Shown in pieces: positions 41,343 through 49,340 of a stretch of DNA of 64,000 bases. The stretch is from Streptomyces sp. NBC_00223 (GTDB lineage Bacteria > Actinomycetota > Actinomycetes > Streptomycetales > Streptomycetaceae): NCBI RefSeq assembly GCF_036199905.1, contig NZ_CP108109.1, forward strand, positions 5,331,501 to 5,395,500. Reading direction: 5' to 3'. The position numbers and the translations under genes are program-made. The notes beneath the pieces are model-generated. The model worked only from the letters and a program-made list of their open reading frames with translations. It did not search any database and was not told the origin of the DNA. Every line of letters begins with the position of its first letter. Position 1 is the first letter of the stretch.

Positions 41343-42824
41343 ATGTTCTTCACGTATCTCCGGCGCGAGTTGCGCCGCCGGCGCAAGGCCGCCCTGGTCG
41401 TCGCGCTGGGCCTCGCGCTCGGCATCGGGCTCGTCATCACCGTCGACTCCGTCTCGTCCGGCATGAGCCGGGCGCAGGGCAAGGTGCTCCAGTCGCTCTA
41501 CGGACTCGGCACCGACATGACGGTCACCAAGGCGGCGGCCGCGCCGGGTTCGGGCGCCACGGGCCGCCCGCAGTTCAACTTCGACGCCAAGGCGGACGGC
41601 GCCGCGCAGAGCAGTGACCTGGTCACCGTCCAGGGCTTCCAGACGCTGGCCTCGTCGGTCGTCGGCAAGGTCGGCGCGCAACGACACGTCGCCGACGCCG
41701 TCGGCGGACTCTCGCTGCGGGTCATGAAGATCGACGGCTCCTTCACCCCGGGCCAGTTCCAGCAGCGCGAGGGCGGTACGTCCCGCGGTCCCGGCGGCGC
41801 CCCGCAGACCGCGCAGACCCCGCAGGGCGAAGTCAAGGGCGGCGGCGCCCAGTTCGACGTCAACAGCTACTCCGTCTACGGCGTGGACGTCGCCGACCTC
41901 GGGCTCGGCCCGCTGACCTCCTCGGGGATCACCTCGGGCACGACCTTCACCTCGGCCCAGTCGAACGCCGAGGTGGCCGTCGTCGACTCCGCCTACGCCG
42001 AGCAGCACAAGCTCAAGGTCGGCTCGACGCTCACCGTCAAGAGCGTGAAGTACAAGGTCATCGGCGTCGCCACCGCCGACAGCGGAGACGCGGCGGCCGA
42101 TGTCTACCTGCCGCTCAAGCAGGCCCAGACGCTCTCCGGCTCCACGGACAAGGTCACCACGGTCTACGTCAAGGCGTCCGACTCCAAGCGGATCGCCGCG
42201 GTCAAGACGGCGATCCAGCAGAACGTCCCGGGCACGACGGTGACCACCTCGGCGGACCTCGCCTCCACGGTCTCCGGCTCGCTGTCCACGGCGTCCTCGC
42301 TCGCCTCGAACGTCGGCAAGTGGCTGTCCATCGCCGTCCTCATCGCCGCCTTCCTCGTCGCCGGACTGCTGACCTCCTCGGCGGTCAGCCGACGGGTACG
42401 GGAGTTCGGCACGCTCAAGGCGCTCGGCTGGAAGAGCGGCCGGGTCACCCGGCAGGTCATGGGCGAGGCCCTGGTCAACGGTCTGATCGGCGGCGCGCTC
42501 GGTATCGCCCTCGGGCTCGCGGGCGCGTACACGGTCACCGCGATCAGCCCGACGCTCAGCGCGCAGCTCGGCGGGGGCGGGGGCGGCTCGGGCGCCGGCC
42601 TGGGCGGCTCGGGCGGCTCGGGCGGCTTCGGCGGCGGGCCCGGCGGAGGGCCGCGGGAGGCCGCCGCCAAGACGCTCGACATCGCGCTCAGCGCGCCCGT
42701 GTCCGTCGGGACCATCGTGCTGGCCGTCGGGCTCGCGCTCGGCGGTGGCCTGATCGCCGGGACGTTCGGCGGCTGGCGGGCGTCGCGGCTGCGGCCGGCG
42801 GACGCGTTGCGCCGCGTCGAGTAA
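41343..42824 (+). CDS. ABC transporter permease (FtsX/MacB type)
   Basis: A 493-aa membrane subunit: one N-terminal helix (residues 19-35, LVVALGLALGIGLVITV), a large extracytoplasmic MacB-like domain (40-320), and three C-terminal helices (about 330-350, 380-405, 455-475) with the FtsX signature RRVREFGTLKALGWK. Such permeases move lipoproteins, peptides or antibiotics from the outer membrane face without substrate entering the cytosol. A loop of almost only Gly and Ser (42570-42655) between the second and third C-terminal helices is unusual. It pairs with the ATPase 247 bp downstream. Confidence 0.88.
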   Translation: MFFTYLRRELRRRRKAALVVALGLALGIGLVITVDSVSSGMSRAQGKVLQSLYGLGTDMTVTKAAAAPGSGATGRPQFNFDAKADGAAQSSDLVTVQGFQTLASSVVGKVGAQRHVADAVGGLSLRVMKIDGSFTPGQFQQREGGTSRGPGGAPQTAQTPQGEVKGGGAQFDVNSYSVYGVDVADLGLGPLTSSGITSGTTFTSAQSNAEVAVVDSAYAEQHKLKVGSTLTVKSVKYKVIGVATADSGDAAADVYLPLKQAQTLSGSTDKVTTVYVKASDSKRIAAVKTAIQQNVPGTTVTTSADLASTVSGSLSTASSLASNVGKWLSIAVLIAAFLVAGLLTSSAVSRRVREFGTLKALGWKSGRVTRQVMGEALVNGLIGGALGIALGLAGAYTVTAISPTLSAQLGGGGGGSGAGLGGSGGSGGFGGGPGGGPREAAAKTLDIALSAPVSVGTIVLAVGLALGGGLIAGTFGGWRASRLRPADALRRVE

Positions 42825-43071
42825 GCGGGCGCCGGGCGTGAGGTGTCGGCGGCGTCGAGGTCCGTACGGCCTGGGCCGGTCGGCGCGCCGGTACGGGCCG
42901 GGGCCGCCGGCCTCCGTACCGCTCGCATCCGCCGACTCCCGTACCGCTCAAGTCCGTTGGCCCCCGTACGGCCCCTGCCCGGTGTCGAACGGCCCGTGCC
43001 CGGCGTCGTACCGCCCTTGTCCGCCCGGCGCGCCCACGTCGAACCACCCATCCCCGCTGAGGAGTTCACCC

Positions 43072-43755
43072 ATGTACCGACTGACCGGCGTCACCAAGCG
43101 CTACCGCCGAGGCAAGGACACCGTCGAGGCCCTGCGCGGCATCGACCTCACCATCGCCGACGGCGACCAACTCGTCATCCAGGGCCCCACCGGCGGCGGC
43201 AAGTCCACGCTGCTCCAGATGCTCGGCGGCCTGGACCGCCCGACCTCCGGCTCCGTCGACCTCGACGGCACCGACCTCGCCCGGCTCGGTGAGGGCCGGC
43301 TGACGAAAGTACGGTCGGAGAACATCGGCTTCATCTTCCAGAGCTTCAATCTCATCCCCACCCTCACCGCCCAGGAGAACGTCGAGACCGCCCTCGTCCC
43401 CATGGGCGTGCGCGCCGCCAAGCGCCGCGAGCGTGCCGCGCGGGCGCTGGAGTCCGTGGGCCTCGGCGAGCGGCTGAACCATCTGCCGTCCGAGCTGTCC
43501 GGCGGTCAGCAGCAGCGGGTCGCCATCGCCCGCGCGCTGGTCAAGGAACCCAAGGTGCTGCTCGCCGACGAGCCCACCGGCAATCTCGACGAGGCCACCC
43601 GCGACGACATCATGGCCCTGCTCGAAGGGCTCTGGCGCGACCGCGGCCTCACGTTCGTACTGGTCACCCATGACTCGGCGATCGCCAAGCGGGCGCCGAG
43701 GGTGGCCACGATCCGCAAGGGGACGCTGACCGTACGGGAGTCCACCACGGCCTGA
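43072..43755 (+). CDS. ABC transporter ATP-binding protein (MacB/LolD type)
   Basis: A 227-aa ATPase of the exporter. Walker A is GPTGGGKST, the Q-loop FIFQSFNLIPTLTAQENV, the signature LSGGQQQRVAIARAL, Walker B VLLADEPTGNLD and the H-loop LVTHD. Gly replaces the usual Ser at one Walker A position, as often seen in this subfamily. The ribosome site GAGGAG lies 7 nt before the ATG. The 247-bp gap from the permease contains several GTACGGCC-type repeats but no gene. Confidence 0.93.
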   Translation: MYRLTGVTKRYRRGKDTVEALRGIDLTIADGDQLVIQGPTGGGKSTLLQMLGGLDRPTSGSVDLDGTDLARLGEGRLTKVRSENIGFIFQSFNLIPTLTAQENVETALVPMGVRAAKRRERAARALESVGLGERLNHLPSELSGGQQQRVAIARALVKEPKVLLADEPTGNLDEATRDDIMALLEGLWRDRGLTFVLVTHDSAIAKRAPRVATIRKGTLTVRESTTA

Positions 43756-43777
43756 CCGCCTGTCCCTCTCTTCTCGC

Positions 43778-43819
43778 CGCCGGACCGGCGGGGCCCTTCC
43801 CGGCCCCGCCGGTCCGGCG
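43778..43819 (+). terminator. Strong terminator after the ABC operon
   Basis: A perfect 18-bp stem (arms 43778-43795 and 43802-43819, core GGACCGGCGGGGCC) with the 6-nt loop CTTCCC begins 22 bp after the ATPase stop. Confidence 0.85.
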
Positions 43820-44057
43820 TTCGCGGTGGGCGTCCGCTACTTGAGTTGAGACACCGTGCGGTGAAACAGGTCACGGACATTCCGTGAACCCTTTGCGAGG
43901 ATGTCGGGGGTGGGTTGAGTGCCGTACGCCTGGACGGGCAGACGGTGCGCACGCCCGAACACCGGCCGGGGGACGGCCGGTCACGCCGGCCGGGCCATGG
44001 GCCGGCGCGGTGGTCGGGCAGCGGTGGAGGACAGCGGTCGGGAGAGGTGCGGGAGAG

Positions 44058-44924
44058 GTGGGGACAAGGGTGCCGGGGAAAGCCACGTCGTCGGTGGAAG
44101 TGTCCAAACGACCGGCCCGGCACAGACATCTTCCCGTTCCCCTTCCCCTGGCCAACCAACTGCCCCGACTGCTCCCCGAACTGGGCCTGCTCTTCCTGTT
44201 CGACGCCGTCTACAAGTACGGCCGCAGGCTCGCCAACGGCCAGACCGATCCGGCCTTCCGGCACGCGCGCGACGTCTGGTCGTTCGAACGCGATCTGCGG
44301 CTGCCCAGCGAACACACCGTGCAGCGCGCGGTGATGCACTGGGAGCCGGTGATCCACACGGCCAACTACGTCTACGCCACCGTGCACTTCCCCGCGATGG
44401 TGTGCTTCCTCGCCTACATGTTCCTGCGCCACCGCGCCCACTATCTGTGGATACGGCGGGCGATCGTCGTCCAGACGCTGCTGGCCCTGATCGGCCATCT
44501 CTTCTTCCCGCTCGCCCCGCCGCGGATGCTGTCAGGCTCCGGCATGGTCGACACGGCGGCGCGCTTCGGCCCCTCGGTCTACGGCAAGCCCGACGGGCAG
44601 TCCATGTCCAACCAGTTCGCCGCGATGCCGTCGCTGCACGTCGGCTGGGCGCTGGCCATCGCGGTGGGGCTGATCGCCGCGCACCGCTCGCGCCTGCGGT
44701 GGCTGTGGCTGCTGCACCCGCTGGTCACGCTGCTGGTCGTGGTCAGCACGGCCAACCACTACTGGCTCGACTGCGCGATCGGCTGCGCGCTGCTCGGCGT
44801 GGCCGTCCTCGTCGTCCCGGGCCCGGCCCCGGAAACGGCGCTGGCCCCGAACACGCACTGGGCGTGGCCCCTGAAGCGCGGCCCCCGGGCGTCCCCCGAA
44901 CCCGCCACGGCCGACCACGCCTGA
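44058..44924 (+). CDS. PAP2-superfamily membrane protein (inositol-phosphoceramide-synthase-like)
   Basis: About 288 aa with five or six membrane helices. The acid-phosphatase signature is split as MPSLHVGWALAIAVG and STANHYWLDCAIGCALLG, typical of the PAP2_3 subgroup that includes phosphatidylinositol-type phosphotransferases. It probably dephosphorylates or transfers a head group on the outer membrane leaflet. Several GTG starts are possible; 44058 has GGAGAGG 10 nt upstream and 44070 is nearly as good. A longer frame from 43884 is composed of non-conserved residues. Confidence 0.78.
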   Translation: MGTRVPGKATSSVEVSKRPARHRHLPVPLPLANQLPRLLPELGLLFLFDAVYKYGRRLANGQTDPAFRHARDVWSFERDLRLPSEHTVQRAVMHWEPVIHTANYVYATVHFPAMVCFLAYMFLRHRAHYLWIRRAIVVQTLLALIGHLFFPLAPPRMLSGSGMVDTAARFGPSVYGKPDGQSMSNQFAAMPSLHVGWALAIAVGLIAAHRSRLRWLWLLHPLVTLLVVVSTANHYWLDCAIGCALLGVAVLVVPGPAPETALAPNTHWAWPLKRGPRASPEPATADHA

Positions 44925-44927
44925 CCA

Positions 44928-45224
44928 TCACCCGCCCAACCGCCCACCCTTCACGTCGGCGATGAACGCGGCCCACGCGTGGGCCGCGAAGAGCAAGGCG
45001 GGGCCTTGAGGGTCCTTGCTGTCACGCACGGGCACGAGGTCGGGGAAGCCGGGAGCCACCTCGACGCAGGCCCCGCCCTCCCGGTTGCTGAAGCTGGACT
45101 TGCGCCAGTTCGTGCCGGAAACGTCGCGGAAGTGGGTTGCCACCTCGACGCAGTTGCCGCCCTCCTGGTTGCTGTAGCTGGACTTGCGCCACTTCGTGCC
45201 GGAGAGGTCGGGGGTGTTGCCCAT
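44928..45224 (-). CDS. DUF397 protein with duplicated half-domain
   Basis: A 98-aa DUF397 protein. The WRKSSxSNxEGGxCVEVA half is present twice in a row (residues about 9-28 and 36-55), followed by one copy of the second half (LVPVRDSKDPQGPALLFAA). DUF397 proteins are small partners of WhiJ/Scr1-type XRE regulators, thought to relieve or modulate their DNA binding. The ATG has AAGGAG 5 nt upstream and lies 41 bp after a second DUF397 gene, in the same transcript as the XRE regulator. It ends 3 bp from the convergent PAP2 gene. Confidence 0.85.
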   Translation of the reverse strand: MGNTPDLSGTKWRKSSYSNQEGGNCVEVATHFRDVSGTNWRKSSFSNREGGACVEVAPGFPDLVPVRDSKDPQGPALLFAAHAWAAFIADVKGGRLGG

Positions 45225-45265
45225 CGGTACTCCTTCATCACGTGGCGGACGAGGGCCGTTGGCTT

Positions 45266-45484
45266 TCAGGCAGTGATATGCCCGGCCTTGACGTCGGCAA
45301 TGAACGCGGTCCATGCGTGAGCTGCGAAGAGCAAGGCGGGGCCTTGGGGGTTCTTGCTGTCACGCACGGGGACGAGGTCGCGGAAGTGGGTTGCCACCTC
45401 GACGCAGTCGCCGCCCTCCTGGTTGCTGTAGCTGGACTTGCGCCAGTCGGCGGCGCTGATGTCGAGTCGGGAGCCGGGAGTCAA
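45266..45484 (-). CDS. DUF397 protein, partner of the XRE regulator
   Basis: A 72-aa single-domain DUF397 protein (ADWRKSSYSNQEGGDCVEVA, then VPVRDSKNPQGPALLFAAHA). The start is a TTG with GGAGG 9 nt upstream. Its first 125 bp lie inside the coding frame of the upstream XRE regulator but in a different reading frame. It is very similar to its duplicated neighbour, so the two arose by local duplication. Confidence 0.85.
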   Translation of the reverse strand: MTPGSRLDISAADWRKSSYSNQEGGDCVEVATHFRDLVPVRDSKNPQGPALLFAAHAWTAFIADVKAGHITA

Positions 45485-46304
45485 GGTAGGCGTCCTCCAT
45501 CATGGTTCTGATCATGTTCAAGGACATGGCCGACGGCAGCGCATGGCCTCTGAGCTGATCGTAGGACATTGAGTAGGACCTCACCTCCGCTGGATCTTCG
45601 ATGAGTTGGCCGTAGTCCGCACCTTCTGTGTACGCCGACTCCGAGCCGTCCGGAAGGGTCAGAATGGTCAGAGATCCGCCCATGGCCGGATGCGCACCAA
45701 CTGAGAACGGAAGCACCTGAACCATGATGTTCGGATCGCTTTCGGTCTCCAGGAGTCGACGGAGTTGGCGACGCATGACGGTCGGACCGCCGATCGGACG
45801 CAACAGCACGGCCTCGTCCAGGACAACCACCAACTCGGGGCGGTCATCGGCAGTAAGGCGTTCCTGCCGGGCCATTCGAGCGGCGACGCGTTCCTTGAGT
45901 TGTTCCGAAGTCTTGAGCGTACGTCCTGCGCCGAGAACGGACCGTGCGTAGTCCTGGACTTGAAGCAGACCAGGAACGGTGTGTGCGGCGTACGCGCGAA
46001 TCCGGACAGCTCGAGCGGACTGCTCCATGAACGCCCGCGACCAATCCGGAAACGCCTCGCGGTAGACGTGCGGCCACAGGTCGATCAGGAGTTCGTCCGC
46101 TTCGAGTTCGCGGTCCAGGTCGCGGGCCAGATCGAGCGTCGGCTTGTGTCCGGTCACGCGTTCGATCTGATTGATCCGCGTCGGGTGCACGCGGACCCGC
46201 CGGGCCAACTCCACCTGGCTCCAACCCCTTATCTGCCGCAGTCGCGTCACCCGTCGTGCGAACACCGCTGCCACGGACGCGTCCGGATCAACTTGCCTTG
46301 CCAC
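45360..46304 (-). CDS. WhiJ/Scr1-type XRE regulator with extended C-terminus
   Basis: A 314-aa regulator: XRE helix-turn-helix (residues 12-66, RGWSQVELARRVRVHPTRIN) and the Scr1/DUF5753 ligand-binding domain (about 80-275; HTVPGLLQVQDYARSVL, VQVLPFSVGAHPAMGGSLTIL). Family members usually end near the residues MIRTMMEDAYL. Here the frame runs 35 or so residues further as an Arg/Pro-rich tail made by reading through the DUF397 gene out of frame. The normal stop may have been lost by a small indel. The GTG start has AAGGAG 5 nt upstream. It is divergent from the RsbW-like gene. WhiJ clusters act in development. Confidence 0.85.
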   Translation of the reverse strand: MARQVDPDASVAAVFARRVTRLRQIRGWSQVELARRVRVHPTRINQIERVTGHKPTLDLARDLDRELEADELLIDLWPHVYREAFPDWSRAFMEQSARAVRIRAYAAHTVPGLLQVQDYARSVLGAGRTLKTSEQLKERVAARMARQERLTADDRPELVVVLDEAVLLRPIGGPTVMRRQLRRLLETESDPNIMVQVLPFSVGAHPAMGGSLTILTLPDGSESAYTEGADYGQLIEDPAEVRSYSMSYDQLRGHALPSAMSLNMIRTMMEDAYLDSRLPTRHQRRRLAQVQLQQPGGRRLRRGGNPLPRPRPRA

Positions 46305-46437
46305 GGGACTCCTTCCGATCTTTACGGTTTGAGGCTTAAGCCCGTACCCCCTTTTCGATCGTAGGACTACGCGCGCAGTCTTGTGAGCAGAACGTCAGAA
46401 CCCGACTACGGCGTGGTACGAAGGAAAGGCCCGGCCC

Positions 46438-46869
46438 ATGGAGACACCAGTAGTGACAACGCCCCCGGAACCGCTGGTGGCCTCGTACTGGGCGTGTACG
46501 CCTCGTTCGGTGAGCCGGGCCCGGCACTGTCTGCGGGCGGTGCTGTGGAAGTGGGGTCTGGGCGACCTCGCCGAGGTGGCCGAACTCGTCCTGACCGAGC
46601 TGGTGACCAACAGCGTCCAGCACGCGCGGGTACGGGGCCGGCTGATCGAGACCAGGTTCGTACGCGAGGGGGAGGGCGTACGGCTTGAGGTGCACGACGC
46701 CAGTTCCCGGCGGCCGGAGGTCCACCGGGCGGGCGCCGACGACGAGCGGGGGCGCGGGCTCGCGCTGGTGGACGCGCTGGTCGGCCCCGGGAGTTGGGGC
46801 GTGAGCGAGCGCGACGGCGTCGGCAAGCTCGTCTGGGCCTACGTGGCCGTGGGCGGTGGCGGTACGTGA
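46438..46869 (+). CDS. RsbW-like ATP-binding protein (anti-sigma-factor type)
   Basis: A 143-aa stand-alone GHKL ATPase domain. The N-box reads LVLTELVTNSVQHAR, the G1 box VEHD-like LEVHDASSRRP, and the G2 region DDERGRGLALVDALVGPGSWG. Such proteins often bind sigma factors or phosphorylate anti-anti-sigma factors, and they are regular members of WhiJ-type clusters with XRE and DUF397 genes. AAGGAAAGG precedes the ATG. It overlaps the next gene by 4 bp (GTGA). Confidence 0.85.
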   Translation: METPVVTTPPEPLVASYWACTPRSVSRARHCLRAVLWKWGLGDLAEVAELVLTELVTNSVQHARVRGRLIETRFVREGEGVRLEVHDASSRRPEVHRAGADDERGRGLALVDALVGPGSWGVSERDGVGKLVWAYVAVGGGGT

Positions 46870-47252
46870 GCGTTCCCGAAGTCCACTGGCACACCTCGGT
46901 GACGACAGGAACGGCGCGGCCCCTGGCCACGTTCGCCGCTTTTCCGTTGGTGGTGCGGGAGTGGGTGTTCCGGCCGCGGGGTGTGTACGCGGCGACGTTC
47001 GACCGGCCCGAGGACGCGTTGTCGTGGCTCGGGGTGACGCTGGAGGGTGTTGCGCCGATGCCGGGGGATCTGTCGCCGGACGACCGGATCGCGTACGCCC
47101 GCGAACACCTCGCCCTCCACCCCGCGCAGGCCGATCCCGTGTACTCCGCGAGCGGCTACCTCGTACAGGACCTGGTCGCCTGCCGCGTCGACCACGACAT
47201 GTTCAAGAGTTCCTTGCCGGTGCGGGAGAAGAGGTTCGCCCCGCACGGGTGA
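46866..47252 (+). CDS. Hypothetical protein coupled to the RsbW-like ATPase
   Basis: A 128-aa protein starting at a GTG that overlaps the preceding stop. No domain is recognised. It is a soluble alpha/beta protein with aromatic segments (WHTSVTTG, VREWVFRPRGVY) and a helix DDRIAYAREHLALHPAQ. Translational coupling suggests it acts with the ATPase, perhaps as its partner. Confidence 0.6.
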   Translation: MSVPEVHWHTSVTTGTARPLATFAAFPLVVREWVFRPRGVYAATFDRPEDALSWLGVTLEGVAPMPGDLSPDDRIAYAREHLALHPAQADPVYSASGYLVQDLVACRVDHDMFKSSLPVREKRFAPHG

Positions 47253-47416
47253 GGGGGTCTGGGTCCGGCTTGACTCTGCGCTCGTCGACTGAGAGCCGCA
47301 TTGCGGACAGACCCGCGGGAGCCGCCCGTCCGGACGTGCGGCTCCCGACAACACTCCCCGGGCTACCTGCCGAGCCGGATTGCCGCTGGGCTCCACGTGC
47401 ACGCGAACGAGCCGGG

Positions 47417-47659
47417 TTACTGGCCGCTGCCCGAGACCTGGCCGCTCTCGATCTGGGACGTCCGGCCCTTGTCAATGCCCAACCGCGCGGCCATATCGGT
47501 CTGCGTGAAGCCGCGCTCCTTCCGCAGTTCGACCAGGCGCCGCGCCCGTGCCTCGCCGATCAGTTGGGCAGCGCCCGCCTCGAAGGCGTCACGTCCGCCG
47601 GCGAGTTCCTCGGCCCGTTCGTGATGCCCGCTGTCCGCCCACCGGGAGAACTCCGTCAC
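47417..47659 (-). pseudogene. Truncated HigA-like antitoxin
   Basis: An 80-codon frame from a GTG that overlaps the toxin stop by 4 bp. It has the usual linker FEAGAAQLIGEARARRLVEL and the XRE helix-turn-helix FTQTDMAARLGIDKGRTSQIE, but stops at TAA right after this helix. The dimerisation helix and strand that normally follow (25-40 residues) are missing, and downstream codons in all frames do not restore them. DNA binding might survive in part. Confidence 0.6.
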
Positions 47660-47781
47660 TGCCCCGCCTCCTTCGCCCGCTCGGCCACATAGGCCGCGTA
47701 CCGCCGTTCCGGCATCGGAATCGCCCGCCCGTACCACCCGGTCCAGTCACCGGCCTTGTCCCCTGCCGTGGTGGGAGCGAG
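47656..47781 (-). pseudogene. C-terminal remnant of a HigB/Gp49-like toxin
   Basis: About 41 codons end in GDKAGDWTGWYGRAIP and ERRYAAYVAERAKEAG, which match the C-terminal end of RelE-superfamily Gp49/HigB toxins (GDKxGxWxxWY...IPxA...Y). The N-terminal two thirds are gone: upstream codons run into a stop and then into the 3' end of the XRE-TPR gene. The 4-bp overlap with the antitoxin is the standard arrangement. The break coincides with the edge of a lower-GC segment. Confidence 0.55.
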
Positions 47782-47799
47782 GGATTTATTGATGCGCGA

Positions 47800-49035
47800 C
47801 TATCTGTTCTTCTTCCTTTCTGTCCTGGGGCGCATCTCTTCGAATGCCTCTCGCAGGTCCCGCGCTTCGGGCAGTTGGCGTATTTCAACGGCGCGGATCA
47901 CTTCAAGAGCTCGCCAGCGATTCGAGGGGACGACCCGTCCCGACAGGATGGCCCGCTGAGCCGCATTGCACGCTTCGTCCATGCGATCGGAGGCAACGAG
48001 AGAAAGGGCAAGGTCAATGTTCGCGGAGGCTACTCGGCGCGGCCATCGGGAAATGTCATCAGAAGGGGAGAGTTGCGCAATGACTTCTCTGGCATGGCCC
48101 TCCGCCGCAGGGTCGCCCAGCCACGCAAGCGTTGTAGCTGTGTACGAAACAGACTTCGCGGGATCGTACCTGTAATGATGTTCCGGACTATCGGTCGGAG
48201 CAAGCTGGGAAGAAAGGATATCTACTTTTCCTATGGCCGTGTACGTTTCCGCTTGCTGTCCGAGCCGGGCACGCGCTCTTCCCTCTTGGGCGGTCGCCTG
48301 AACTTCGACGGAGGTCCCTCTTGGTGCCAGAGACTGCGCCGCTATGCTCAGTTCGACAGCTTTGAGGTAATTTCCGTCCGTCAGAACTCGCCAGGCGTCA
48401 GTTTCCAAGCACCAGGCTTTGATCTCTGCATGTCCGGCGTGGTCGGCCAGGGTTGTAGCAGTTCGCAGTCGTGCTGTGGCTGCGTCCTCCTGGTTCAAGT
48501 CAATGTGCAGAGTCGCACCCAGAAGCGAGAACCATCCCCCGAGCACAAGCAGTTGCCTGTGTTCGGAGAGCGTCTTTCTTGCATCCATCAATCGGGAGAT
48601 GTACCCAGAATGCTTTCTTACCCTGTCCAGCAGCAGTTCTGGAGGCGAGTAAGGGTATTTTCTCGCCAGTTCATCAAATGCGACCTCAAGGCGAAAGAGC
48701 GTCTCACGCCCCACATCGCTTGCTGTTGCTCGGCGCGACAACTCCAAGGACTCGATCTCATCGTCATCTTCGGGGTTCGATTTCGTGCTCCTACCGATTT
48801 CGACAATGAATGCCGGTGATGCACCCCGGGGAGCGGAGAGCAGGGATTCCAATTGGGCTGCGGAAAGATTCAAGACGCGGCCGAGTGTGCGTCGCTGGTG
48901 GGACTGCGGCTCGGTTTCTCCTGACTCCCAGCGTCCCACAGTAGAGCGATCCACTCCCACGGCTTCGGCCAGAGATTCCTGAGTGAATCCCAGAGCCCTG
49001 CGATGCCTGAAGAAATCTTGCCGCCTGCCTGCCAT
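47800..49035 (-). CDS. XRE regulator with TPR-like helical domain
   Basis: A 411-aa regulator. The N-terminal helix-turn-helix (residues 5-60, LGFTQESLAEAVGVDRSTVG, WESGETEPQ) is followed by a long helical repeat domain (about 110-400) resembling TPR arrays (GWFSLLGATLHIDLNQEDAA, YLKAVELSIAAQSLA). Such proteins are local regulators of small actinobacterial gene sets, here the divergent AdoHcyase-like/NUDIX pair. GC content is clearly lower than in neighbouring genes, a sign of transfer. The ATG chosen has GGGAG 5 nt upstream; another ATG lies 12 bp earlier. Confidence 0.82.
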   Translation of the reverse strand: MAGRRQDFFRHRRALGFTQESLAEAVGVDRSTVGRWESGETEPQSHQRRTLGRVLNLSAAQLESLLSAPRGASPAFIVEIGRSTKSNPEDDDEIESLELSRRATASDVGRETLFRLEVAFDELARKYPYSPPELLLDRVRKHSGYISRLMDARKTLSEHRQLLVLGGWFSLLGATLHIDLNQEDAATARLRTATTLADHAGHAEIKAWCLETDAWRVLTDGNYLKAVELSIAAQSLAPRGTSVEVQATAQEGRARARLGQQAETYTAIGKVDILSSQLAPTDSPEHHYRYDPAKSVSYTATTLAWLGDPAAEGHAREVIAQLSPSDDISRWPRRVASANIDLALSLVASDRMDEACNAAQRAILSGRVVPSNRWRALEVIRAVEIRQLPEARDLREAFEEMRPRTERKKNR

Positions 49036-49340
49036 CCCCACTCCCATTCTCTGAAATGCTGTCCTACCAGTTCAGAGCCCCTGACGCACCCAGTATGCGG
49101 CAGAGATGCAGCAAAGGTGCGGCGTCGATGCGCTGGTGAACCTTGGGTCTCCGCTCTGTACTGGTGAAACTCACACGCACCCGGAGCGCAGTAGCACGAC
49201 GAACTGGGTGTCCTACGTCTTCCCGATCCAGGTACAGCGAGCCGTAGCAGCCGTCCAGTGCAGCAACGAGCTGCCGTTGTTGGCGAGGGGAACCCGGCCG
49301 GCGACATCTGATCGCCTGGCGCACATGAGAAAGGGGGGTC
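49036..49340. promoter_or_regulatory. Divergent control region of the XRE-TPR/AdoHcyase-like cassette
   Basis: A 305-bp low-GC region between two divergent genes must contain both promoters and probably the regulator's operator. A very good ribosome site (AAAGGGGGG) precedes the 49341 start. No clear palindrome was identified by eye, and no gene is seen. Confidence 0.45.
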
